From Terriglobia bacterium (GTDB taxonomy: Bacteria; Acidobacteriota; Terriglobia; Acidiferrales; UBA7541): 64,000 nt of DNA. The stretch spans positions 434,001 through 498,000 of the forward strand of contig JAIQEW010000001.1 of the NCBI GenBank assembly GCA_020073605.1. The letters are read 5' to 3'. Both the position numbers and the translations under genes were made by a program. This document shows positions 18,651 through 26,452 of this stretch, piece by piece. The number at the start of each line of letters is the position of its first letter. The stretch's first letter is position 1. The notes under the pieces were generated by a model. That model saw only the letters and a list, made by a program, of their open reading frames with translations. It searched no databases and was not told the origin of the DNA.

Positions 18651-18979
18651 CAATCGCCCCGCTCGACCGGTGTGAACTGCTTCTGCAACCTCGGGTCCCG
18701 AGTTGCGCGCTCCAGTATCACGACCGCGCGGGCCGGTGTCAAATTGGCACAACGGCGAATGGCTGATACCGCGCCCGAAGCAGGCATTTCGGCCCCTGCA
18801 GTTGGACGCATTCTGCGCCCAAAAGGTAGCATTCCGCGATGGATGCCGGGAAAGCCAGTAGCGCCCGAGCGTGTTTCCCGATTCGCACGTGCGCCTCATC
18901 CAAAGTTGCGGGCTGCGAGACCAGTATGGTGCTATGGAAGTCAGCGGCAATCGTGGATTCACCGTGCGGTGAGGTGCTC
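18651..18979. other. Intergenic region without recognised features
   Basis: These 329 bases separate the M16 gene from the pilin-like gene, which diverge. They must hold both promoters, but I see no convincing -35/-10 pair, no terminator hairpin and no ORF with a ribosome site. A codon stretch in the M16 frame continues to 18962 but shows no protein-family features. Confidence 0.4.
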
Positions 18980-19366
18980 ATGCGAAGTGTCGGAAATCTT
19001 CTTGGACTACTCGTCGTCGCGTTAATCGCCATGCTGACTTACAAGTTCTACTTTTCGCAATCGCAGTCGGCCGGCACGGGGACGCCCACCCAGACCATCG
19101 ACGTCGTCGGCGTGAAGAACGACTTGCTCGCAATCGCTCAGGCGGAGCGCGCCTACCAGGCCGAACACGGTTCCTACGCTTCGCTCAGCGAACTCGTTTC
19201 GAGCGGAGCGATGGCGATGAGGAAGACGGACCGCGATGGTTACACCTACGAGGTCGAGATGTCCGCCGATGGATTTCGCGTGATCGCCCGCTGCCCCGCC
19301 ACCACCACTCCGGGGTGTACCAGCTACGCCGTCGATCAGAGCATGGAAGTCCGACCGGCGCCCTAA
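18980..19366 (+). CDS. Pilin-like single-pass membrane protein
   Basis: A 128-residue protein starting at ATG 18980 with a GTGAGGTG ribosome site just before it. An N-terminal hydrophobic helix (about residues 7-22) leads into a small soluble domain that resembles the globular part of type IV/type II pseudopilins: KNDLLAIAQAERAYQAEHGSYASLSEL, then a strand region with two cysteines (CPATTTPGC). The AERAYQAEHGSYA pattern is common in pilin-like proteins of soil bacteria. A prepilin peptidase site (G followed by F and T/I-rich helix with E5) is not present, so it is more likely a signal-anchored pilin-like protein than a true pilus subunit. Confidence 0.75.
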   Translation: MRSVGNLLGLLVVALIAMLTYKFYFSQSQSAGTGTPTQTIDVVGVKNDLLAIAQAERAYQAEHGSYASLSELVSSGAMAMRKTDRDGYTYEVEMSADGFRVIARCPATTTPGCTSYAVDQSMEVRPAP

Positions 19367-19413
19367 TTGCGCGAGCCGGGCGCCGCGCGGCACTGTGCTA
19401 GAATGAGCGCGCC

Positions 19414-20199
19414 GTGCAGCCACTCCTCCAGCACCTTCTCGACCTTCAGAACGTGGATGTGCGCTTGAACGATGTCCGCGCCCGGCTTGCGAAGTTTCCG
19501 AAGAAACTTGCGGAAGTGGACGCGCGGGTGGCGGCCGCCAAGGCGGACGTCGAAGCGAGCAAGGCCGCGCAGCTCGCCACGATCAAGGATCGGAAACGGT
19601 ACGAGCTCGACGTCGAACAGTGGAAGGAAAAGGTCCGCAAATACAGGGATCAGACTTCCCAGATAAAGACGAACGAGGCCTACCGGGCCCTCCAGCACGA
19701 AGTGCAGATGGCCGAAGAAGAGATTGCCAAGGCGGAAGACCGTCTGCTCGAGCAGATGGTGGCGAGCGAGGAATACGACCGGCGAATCAAAGCCTCCGAG
19801 CGAGCCCTGAAGGAAGTGGAAGAAGCCACGCGGGGAGAACGATCCAAGATCGAAACCGAGCGTACGGCGGCCGAAAAAGACCTGGCTGATTTGAACTCCG
19901 AGCGCGAACGGGCCGTGGCGGGAATCCCGGAAAACTTGCTCGACCACTACGATCGAATCGTGAAGAAGCACAACGGCATCGCGCTTGCCGAGGTCCGCGA
20001 TGAAAAATGCGGTGCGTGCGGGATGATTATCCGGCCGCACGTCTTTCAGGAAATGCGCCGCGCGGGGAGCGAAGAGTTGTTTCACTGCGAGACCTGCACG
20101 CGCATCCTCTACTACATCGAGCCGTCGGTTTCCGCCGCGCCGGCAAGGGCGTCCGCTTCGCCGACCTCTGCGTCGGCCTCCACCTCGCGCGAGAGCTGA
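19414..20199 (+). CDS. Coiled-coil protein with C-terminal C4 zinc ribbon
   Basis: This 261-residue protein starts with GTG 19414. Residues about 1-180 form a long antiparallel coiled coil rich in K, E and A, including the family signature YRDQTSQIKTNEAYRALQHE. Near residues 199-232 is a zinc ribbon, CGACGMIIRP then CETCTRILYY, followed by a low-complexity Ala/Ser tail. It matches the widespread C4-type zinc-ribbon (DUF164/CdsZ-like) family, often next to RNase H or Nif3-like genes. The biochemical role is unresolved; nucleic acid or ribosome association is a family-level suggestion. The RNase HI gene follows 11 nt downstream and is likely co-transcribed. Confidence 0.9.
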   Translation: MQPLLQHLLDLQNVDVRLNDVRARLAKFPKKLAEVDARVAAAKADVEASKAAQLATIKDRKRYELDVEQWKEKVRKYRDQTSQIKTNEAYRALQHEVQMAEEEIAKAEDRLLEQMVASEEYDRRIKASERALKEVEEATRGERSKIETERTAAEKDLADLNSERERAVAGIPENLLDHYDRIVKKHNGIALAEVRDEKCGACGMIIRPHVFQEMRRAGSEELFHCETCTRILYYIEPSVSAAPARASASPTSASASTSRES

Positions 20200-20210
20200 G
20201 GCCACGGCGC

Positions 20211-20861
20211 ATGCGAACATCGAAAACCCTTCCGCCGGGCAGCGCGCGTCTCTTTTCCGATTCGCTCCCGTCCGCGCCGCCTCCCGGAGTGCACATCGCG
20301 AACATTGACGGCGCCTCGCGCGGCAATCCCGGTCCCGCTTCCTACGCCGTGGTGATACGCGACGCTTCCGGCAGAGTGGTGCTCGAGCTCGCGAAGAAGC
20401 TCGGCCGCGAAACGAACAACGTCGCCGAATACTACGCGCTGCTCGCCGCGCTCGATTACGCCGCAAATCACGGCATCGCCGCGCTGCGCATCCGCAGCGA
20501 CTCCGAACTCCTCGTTCGCCAGATGCAGGGGCGCTACAAAGTGAAGAGCCCGGACCTGAAGCCGCTTCACGAGCGCGCTTCCAAGCTCGCGCGGCAGCTG
20601 GGATACTTTGCGATCGAGCACGTCCGGCGGGAGCAGAATCGCGACGCCGACGCCCTCGCCAACGTGGCCCTCGACGGGGGGCAGGTTTCTACCGCAGAGG
20701 TGGGCAGCCTGGGTCCAGAGCCGGATAGGAAGCCCCGCGAGATGCGCGCCCGGCGGGTTCGCGCGAGATTCGCCAAGGGAGTTCTCGTTCCCTCCGAGCC
20801 TCTCGATCTTCCCGAAGACAGCGAAGTACTACTCGACCTTCGTATCTCGCCGCAGGAGTAG
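20211..20861 (+). CDS. RNase HI-family protein with AF2212-like C-terminal tail
   Basis: The 216-residue product has an RNase HI domain at about residues 26-157 with the DEDD catalytic set visible: D33 (NIDGASRGNPGP), E73 (NNVAEYYAL), D97 (RIRSDSE) and D146/D148 (QNRDADALAN). It should cut RNA in RNA-DNA hybrids. After a linker, residues 179-212 (RVRARFAKGVLVPSEPLDLP and onward) match the short beta-strand pattern of AF2212/DUF104-type antitoxins. No toxin gene is adjacent. The upstream zinc-ribbon gene ends 11 nt before the ATG. The start is placed at 20211 because the catalytic domain begins at residue 27. Confidence 0.9.
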   Translation: MRTSKTLPPGSARLFSDSLPSAPPPGVHIANIDGASRGNPGPASYAVVIRDASGRVVLELAKKLGRETNNVAEYYALLAALDYAANHGIAALRIRSDSELLVRQMQGRYKVKSPDLKPLHERASKLARQLGYFAIEHVRREQNRDADALANVALDGGQVSTAEVGSLGPEPDRKPREMRARRVRARFAKGVLVPSEPLDLPEDSEVLLDLRISPQE

Positions 20862-20966
20862 GGCTTAGGCTCCCGGCCTCCCCGGTTATTCGCAACTTCA
20901 GCTAAACATTGGTACTAAGGCACTATTGCTGGTACCCGGGGAACCGCCTAGCCTTCAGGTACCGCC

Positions 20967-23000
20967 ATGAATGGAACAATCGCACCGCTGCCGGTTCCGC
21001 TCGGAGAGGCAATTTCCGCAGTTGCCCTGCTGGCGATTCTTGTGGGAATGTCCTTATCCGTGAAACGGCAGGTCGGCTCACAGCGAGTCCTGCTGTGGGC
21101 ATACGCCTGGACGCTGACCTCCCTGCACTTCGTGTTAAGAGTCCTGCAGGCTCACGCGGGCGGGCTATTGAACTTCACGGTCGCGGCCGACTATTCAGCG
21201 ATCGAGCTTTCGGGAATCGTATTCATCGCGTCGTCCCTGTTTCGGGAGGAAGATCACCGGAAGCGCCATCTGGTGATCGCGCTGCTGGGCGTGCCCCTGG
21301 TGGTTCACTTGTTCGCGACCTATTGTGTTGATGGGGCCTTTTGGGTGCGAGCGGCTGCATTCGCGTTGGCTTTCTTCGGGGCCGCCGCGCTTTGCTATTT
21401 CGCATCTCCGCGGCGGACATTCACTCAGATCGCATGCGCTTCTTCGCTTGGCGCAATCGGCACCTGGGGCGCTTGGCACAACCTTCACGGAGACTCGACT
21501 GCGAGCATCGGTATCGTCATCACACTGGCCTACCTGATGTGCGGCGTGTTTTTCTGGAGACTTTACCGGCGGCGCTCCCTTGGGGTGATCACCGTGACGG
21601 GCGGATTCGTCGCTTGGGCAGCGCTCTTCCCGCTTACCGCATTCCTGTTCTTTCATAAGTCCGGACACACCATCGTTCAGGATTTCTGGAACATGCCGAG
21701 ACTGTTTGTCGCGATGGGGATGATCCTGACGCTTTTTGAAGACAAGTCCAGAATTGTCGAGCAAGCGAAAACCCAGGCCCTGGCCGAAAACCTGCTTTTG
21801 CAGCGCCTCTCGCAAATCACTTCGCGCCTGCTCACCGGCGTCGAGCCCACCGCCCTGTGCGGCGAAGTGGCCGCGGCGATTACGGAGGCCAGCGGCTTCC
21901 GCCGCGCGGCCGTGTTTCTGATCGGCGAGAGCCGCAAATTGTATCTCGCCGGCATGAACGGATTCACGCCGCAGGAAGCCCATGAACTGGAGGAGCACTG
22001 GGGCCGTTACGCGCTCGAGCTATTGAAACAGTTCTGCGAACGGGCTTCGAAGGGTGAGAACAATTCCCTCCATCTTTCGGACGAGGAAGACCAGATCCTG
22101 ATCCCGCTCATTTCAAGGCGGGACTCGCAGATAGGCTGTCTCTACCTCTCGGGCTCGAAGGTCCCGGGAGGCGTGGCCCCGTCCGAGGTGGCGAAGCTGG
22201 AAGGTTTCGCATCCGAGCTGGCCGTCATGATCGAAAACATTCGATTGCACCAGTACCTTCAGCGGTCGGAAAAGCTGGCGGCGCTCGGGCAGCTCGTCGC
22301 CGGCGTCGCGCACGAACTGAACAACCCGCTAACGGGCATCATCGGCTATGCGGATCTGCTTGGTGGAGAGGTGAAGGAAGAAAGAGCCGCGAAGCACATC
22401 GAAAAACTGGCCAATGAGGCGCGCCGCATGCACCGCATCGTCGATGGCCTGCTCCGGTTCGGCCGCCATGGGGACTCGGCCGCGCGCTCGACGAACCTCG
22501 AGGTTGCGCTGCGCGACGTGATCCAGCTCCGCGAGTACCACCTGCGCGCGCAGGGGATTCGCGTGGACGTGCAGGTCGAGCCCATGCTGCTGCCTGTCGG
22601 AATTGCCGAAGACGCGCTGAAGCAGGTCCTGCTGAACATCTTGAACAACGCGATCGACGCGGTCGATGAAAGCGCCCAGCGCGAGATTCGCATCCGGGCA
22701 TCGAGCCGCTTCGGCCGCATCGCGATCCAATTCGACGATTCGGGTCCCGGGTTCACCGACGTGCATCGCGCGCTCGAGCCGTTCTACACGACAAAGCCCG
22801 TCGGAAAGGGCACAGGCCTCGGGCTCAGCATCTGCTACGGAATCTTGCGGGAATACGGTGGGGAAATCACCCTCGCAAATATCCAGCCCTATGGCGCGAG
22901 CGTGCTCATCGAACTCCCCGTCGCTGTTCCGCAACCGGATGCCGTTCCCTCGCCCGAATCGGGCCAGGACGTCCTCTCGAAGTTCGTCCCCGGTTTGTAA
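20967..23000 (+). CDS. Membrane sensor histidine kinase with GAF domain
   Basis: A 677-residue kinase. About eight hydrophobic segments fill residues 10-260, then a GAF-like domain (about 290-425), a HisKA domain with the phospho-acceptor in GVAHELNNPLTGIIGYADLL, and an HATPase domain with NNAIDAVD (N box), DDSGPGF (G1) and GTGLGLSICYGILREYGG (G2). The kinase half resembles NtrB-type proteins. No response regulator gene is in the window, so it is an orphan kinase. The N-terminal membrane unit probably senses an envelope or membrane signal; its ligand is unknown. The ATG at 20967 has no strong ribosome site but begins just before the first helix. Confidence 0.93.
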   Translation: MNGTIAPLPVPLGEAISAVALLAILVGMSLSVKRQVGSQRVLLWAYAWTLTSLHFVLRVLQAHAGGLLNFTVAADYSAIELSGIVFIASSLFREEDHRKRHLVIALLGVPLVVHLFATYCVDGAFWVRAAAFALAFFGAAALCYFASPRRTFTQIACASSLGAIGTWGAWHNLHGDSTASIGIVITLAYLMCGVFFWRLYRRRSLGVITVTGGFVAWAALFPLTAFLFFHKSGHTIVQDFWNMPRLFVAMGMILTLFEDKSRIVEQAKTQALAENLLLQRLSQITSRLLTGVEPTALCGEVAAAITEASGFRRAAVFLIGESRKLYLAGMNGFTPQEAHELEEHWGRYALELLKQFCERASKGENNSLHLSDEEDQILIPLISRRDSQIGCLYLSGSKVPGGVAPSEVAKLEGFASELAVMIENIRLHQYLQRSEKLAALGQLVAGVAHELNNPLTGIIGYADLLGGEVKEERAAKHIEKLANEARRMHRIVDGLLRFGRHGDSAARSTNLEVALRDVIQLREYHLRAQGIRVDVQVEPMLLPVGIAEDALKQVLLNILNNAIDAVDESAQREIRIRASSRFGRIAIQFDDSGPGFTDVHRALEPFYTTKPVGKGTGLGLSICYGILREYGGEITLANIQPYGASVLIELPVAVPQPDAVPSPESGQDVLSKFVPGL

Positions 23001-23051
23001 GCGGCGTCTCCTTCGGTTCTCCAGCGAGCGTACCTGCCGCACCCGCAGAAG

Positions 23052-24086
23052 CTACTTCAGGACATACGAGCGGTAGAGCGTATCGCGCTGGGCGGGAATG
23101 TAACCTGCGTTGGTGATGATGCGGCGCAGCTCCTCTTCGTTGGTGCGATTGCGGACGCCGGCGGCGTAAACGACGTTCTCTTCGATCAAAATGCTGCCCA
23201 CGTCGTCGGCGCCGAACTGCAAGCCGACCTGGCATATCTTGATCCCCGGCGTGAGCCAGCTCGACTGGATGTGGTCGATATTGTCGAGATAGAGCCGGCT
23301 GATGGCGAGCGTCTTCAGGTAGTCGAACGCGGTCGTCTCCGGAGTCTTCTTGCCGAGCGGGGTGTTTTCCGGCGCGAAAATCCACGGGATGAAGGCGGTG
23401 AACCCGCCGTTGTCTTCCTGAATGCGGCGCAGCCGCTCCAGGTGATTCACGCGATGGCGGTACTCTTCCCCGCAGCCGAACATCATCGTCGCCGTGGTGC
23501 GCATGCCGAGCTTGTGCGCCTCGCGATGGACCGCTTCCCATTCCTCGGACTTGCACTTCAGGCGCGCGATGCGATGGCGGACTTCATCATCGAGGATTTC
23601 GGCGCCGCCGCCGGGGATCGAGACGAGCCCTGCGTCGCGCAGTCGGATGATCGTATCGCGAATCGAAAGGTTCGAGACTTCGGCGATGCACAGAATCTCC
23701 GGTGCGGAAAAGCAGTGCAGGTGAACCTGCGGGAAGCGCTCGTGGATCGAGCGCAGCATGTTTTCGTAAAACTCGATCTTTAGGTCCGGATGCAGCCCGC
23801 CCTGTAGCAGGACGCCCGTTCCGCCGAGTTCGATCATTTCTTCGATTTTCTGGTGGATCGTTTCGAGCGGCAAAATGTAGCCGTCTTTGGCGCCCAAAGG
23901 CCGGTAAAAGGCGCAAAACGAGCAGTATTCGGTGCAGAAATTGGTGTAGTTGATGTTGCGGTCGATCTGATAGGTCGCGACGCGCGGGTCGGTCTTGGCG
24001 CGGCGCACTTCGTTGGCCGCCATGCCGATGCCGATCAGGTCGTCGGAGTTGAAGAGATCAAGGGCTTCTTTTGGTGTGAGGCTCAT
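23052..24086 (-). CDS. mqnC: Cyclic dehypoxanthinyl futalosine synthase (radical SAM)
   Basis: MqnC cyclises dehypoxanthine futalosine in the futalosine route to menaquinone. The 344-residue product has the radical SAM cluster motif at Cys51, Cys55 and Cys58 (NFCTEYCSFCAFYRP) and family segments LLQGGLHPDL, SIPGGGAEIL and TTATMMFGCGEEYRHRVNHL. The FCAFYR variant and the preceding NYTN favour MqnC over its relative MqnE. Its start overlaps the stop of mqnA by four bases (24083-24086), so the two are translationally coupled. MqnB, MqnD and MqnE are not in the window. Confidence 0.93.
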   Translation of the reverse strand: MSLTPKEALDLFNSDDLIGIGMAANEVRRAKTDPRVATYQIDRNINYTNFCTEYCSFCAFYRPLGAKDGYILPLETIHQKIEEMIELGGTGVLLQGGLHPDLKIEFYENMLRSIHERFPQVHLHCFSAPEILCIAEVSNLSIRDTIIRLRDAGLVSIPGGGAEILDDEVRHRIARLKCKSEEWEAVHREAHKLGMRTTATMMFGCGEEYRHRVNHLERLRRIQEDNGGFTAFIPWIFAPENTPLGKKTPETTAFDYLKTLAISRLYLDNIDHIQSSWLTPGIKICQVGLQFGADDVGSILIEENVVYAAGVRNRTNEEELRRIITNAGYIPAQRDTLYRSYVLK

Positions 24087-25012
24087 GAGTGCGCCTCCTG
24101 GCCCGCGCGATTCGGGGAGCCCGAGCGGGCGCCTGTGTCCGCGAATTCAATCGGCCGCGCGCGCGGTATCAGCCCGGCAGCGGCCGCTTTCTCGAAGTAG
24201 AGCCGCAAGCCCGCCAGATTGTCTTCGTCCAAATCGAAGTGGATGTTCTCGGTCAGGTATCGCTCGAGCGCCCGCGGGGGCAGATCGAGCTTGATCGAGG
24301 CGGCTTCGGAGATTTCGCGCACGTGCTCGAGTCCGTATTGCTTCGACGCCTGGAAATCGGCGACCACTTCAGGGGTAACCGCGTCGCGTTTGGCGGCCCA
24401 ATTCGCGAGCACGGCCGGCCGCCCCGTCAATTCGCGCCACTGGTAGACCACGTCGTACACAAACAGCGTCTCGAAGCCGGGCACCGGCATGTCTTCGGGA
24501 TCGCCCTGGCAGCAGTCGCCGCCGCCGGGAGTCTTCCCCGAAAGGGCTTCCATCTTGAGCGAAATGCGCAGCGCGGGATCGCCGATCACGAGCGCGGCGT
24601 CCGCTTGCCTGAGCATATCGGAAGGCTCGGGCGCGGCGTCCACAAATTCGGGGCGGATCCCCCAGCGCTCGGCGGCGAGCAACCGTACAAGCCCGGCCGT
24701 GCTGCGGGAGCTGGTATCGAGCGCGATCCGCTTGGCCATTTCGATCGGCTTTTTCGCCACGACCAGCAGGCTGCGAACCTCGCGCTTTGAGGCGATGGCC
24801 ATCCCGGGCAGGGCGACGACGCCTTCCATGCGCTGGTATTCGATGCTGGGGATGATGGCGACGTCGGCTTCGCCGCGGCGCAGCGCTTCAGCGCACTGGG
24901 AAGGCACCGTGAAGGACAGGTCATACTTCCCCACAAGCGGACCATCGGTGAAGCCCCAGACGAGCGGCGCAGTGTTGAGGTATTCGACGATTGAGATGCG
25001 AAGTTTCTTCAA
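24083..25012 (-). CDS. mqnA: Chorismate dehydratase
   Basis: MqnA converts chorismate to 3-enolpyruvyl-benzoate, the entry step of the futalosine menaquinone pathway. The 309-residue product opens with LRISIVEYLNTAPLVWGF, the family N-terminus, and has ADVAIIPSIEYQRM, ALDTSSRSTAGLVRLL and ALVIGDPAL, all periplasmic-binding-protein-like segments of this family. No ATG fits; the start is TTG 25012 with AAGAGG about 6-11 nt upstream, immediately before KKLRIS. An inserted Gly/Cys-rich loop (GGGDCCQGDPEDM) lies mid-protein. Its last bases overlap mqnC. Confidence 0.92.
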   Translation of the reverse strand: MKKLRISIVEYLNTAPLVWGFTDGPLVGKYDLSFTVPSQCAEALRRGEADVAIIPSIEYQRMEGVVALPGMAIASKREVRSLLVVAKKPIEMAKRIALDTSSRSTAGLVRLLAAERWGIRPEFVDAAPEPSDMLRQADAALVIGDPALRISLKMEALSGKTPGGGDCCQGDPEDMPVPGFETLFVYDVVYQWRELTGRPAVLANWAAKRDAVTPEVVADFQASKQYGLEHVREISEAASIKLDLPPRALERYLTENIHFDLDEDNLAGLRLYFEKAAAAGLIPRARPIEFADTGARSGSPNRAGQEAHS

Positions 25013-25216
25013 GGCTGCCTCTTGGATTCCCCGGGGACCAACAATATAACACATTCGTCCCGCTGGTTCTGGACGCGGACAACCGCCGCGTTTGGCCGGA
25101 AGCGGGCCGAACACTCGCTGCGGCAATTGCTGATGGAAATGCGTAATCATACATTGCCGCTGAACTTGACAGTCGCTCGCAGTGCTGCGTAGGCTCAGCC
25201 GCGAGTTTCCCTCTCA

Positions 25217-26344
25217 ATGCACTCCGACGACTATGTAGGCTGGCTGGCGCTGGCGTTGACGCCCGGCCTCGGTGCGCGCACCGCCGGGAAGCTGCTCCGC
25301 GAATTCGGGAGCCCCGACGCAATCTTCAGCGCGTCGCTCACGGCGCTCGAAGGCCAGAGGCTGCCCGCTGCGGTCGCGCAAGCCCTGCATTCACGCCAGG
25401 CGCTCAGCGATGCGGCGAAGGAATTGGCCAAGGTTCAGGCGGTGGGCTGCCGGTTGCTCACCTGGGACGAACCGGAGTATCCAGCGCGCCTGCGCGAGAT
25501 TTACGACCCGCCACCCCTGCTCTATGTTAAAGGAAACATTGAGCTTCTGAATCGGCATACGATATCAATCGTCGGCGCGCGACGCCCGACGCCCTACGGG
25601 AATCAAATGGCTGAACGGCTGGCGAAGGATCTGGCCGACCGCGGGCTTGTGGTCACCAGCGGCCTGGCACGCGGAATCGACGCGAGCGCTCACAAAGGAG
25701 CCCTCGCGTCGGCGGCCGGCGCGACCATCGGCGTGCTCGGCTGCGGGATTGACGTGATTTATCCCAAGGAGAACAAGAAGATCTTCGAGCAGATCGAGCA
25801 GCGTGGCGCCATTATCAGCGAGTTTCCCCTGGGAAGCTTTCCCGCGCCCCAGAATTTCCCGATCCGCAACCGGATTCTCGCCGGGATGGCTCTGGGAGTG
25901 GTGGTCGTCGAGGGGCAGCAGTACTCCGGCTCCCTGATCACGGCACGCCTGGCCATGGAATTCGGCCGCGAGGTGTTCGGCGTGCCGGGCAACGCCACGC
26001 AACCATCGAGCTTTGGGCCGAATCTGCTCATCAAGCAGGGAGCGAAGCTGGCGACGAGCTGGGAAGACGTCGTGGAGGAGCTGCCGACGCCCGTGCGCGC
26101 GGAGCTGATGCCAGTCGAATCTGTTTCACATGAGGAGCGCAGCGCGTTGGTGGAGGAAAGCCTGGCGCCGACGGAGAAGCCGCTCTACGGGCTTTTGAGC
26201 GTCGATGAGGCGTGTCACGTGGACGAATTGGTCGAGCGATCGGGGCTAAGTTCGTCCGAGGTGCTGGCCGCCCTATTTGACTTGGAGCTCAAAGGCGTGG
26301 TACGCCAGTTACCTGGCAAGCAATTCTTGAAAGTCCTGTTGTAA
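25217..26344 (+). CDS. dprA: DNA processing protein DprA
   Basis: DprA protects incoming single-stranded DNA and loads RecA during natural transformation. The 375-residue protein has an N-terminal helical region (SAM-like, LALTPGLGARTAGKLLREFG) and the Rossmann core with ISIVGARRPTPYG, TSGLARGIDASAHKGAL, GVLGCGIDVIYPKENK and FPIRNRILAGMALGVVVVEG. A C-terminal winged-helix DML1-like domain spans about residues 310-375 (SVDEACHVDELVERSGLSSS). topA lies 108 nt downstream on the same strand, an arrangement seen in many bacteria. The gene appears complete. Confidence 0.96.
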   Translation: MHSDDYVGWLALALTPGLGARTAGKLLREFGSPDAIFSASLTALEGQRLPAAVAQALHSRQALSDAAKELAKVQAVGCRLLTWDEPEYPARLREIYDPPPLLYVKGNIELLNRHTISIVGARRPTPYGNQMAERLAKDLADRGLVVTSGLARGIDASAHKGALASAAGATIGVLGCGIDVIYPKENKKIFEQIEQRGAIISEFPLGSFPAPQNFPIRNRILAGMALGVVVVEGQQYSGSLITARLAMEFGREVFGVPGNATQPSSFGPNLLIKQGAKLATSWEDVVEELPTPVRAELMPVESVSHEERSALVEESLAPTEKPLYGLLSVDEACHVDELVERSGLSSSEVLAALFDLELKGVVRQLPGKQFLKVLL

Positions 26345-26452
26345 TTATCCGCTGGACAGCAGGTTAGGATGGTAGCGCCCGCGGGATCATGTGGAGCAGT
26401 TCGCGGGGACGGCTTTTCACACGGTATCGTTTCACAGGGAACATAAAGAGGA

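Noticed and set aside
18739-18770. A sigma-54 type promoter (TGGCAC) before the pilin-like gene
   Set aside because: The TGGCAC is not followed by TTGC at the required spacing.
18651-18962. Extension of the M16 peptidase upstream to 18962
   Set aside because: It would bury the signal peptide more than 100 residues inside the protein. The frame is open but lacks a ribosome site and features.
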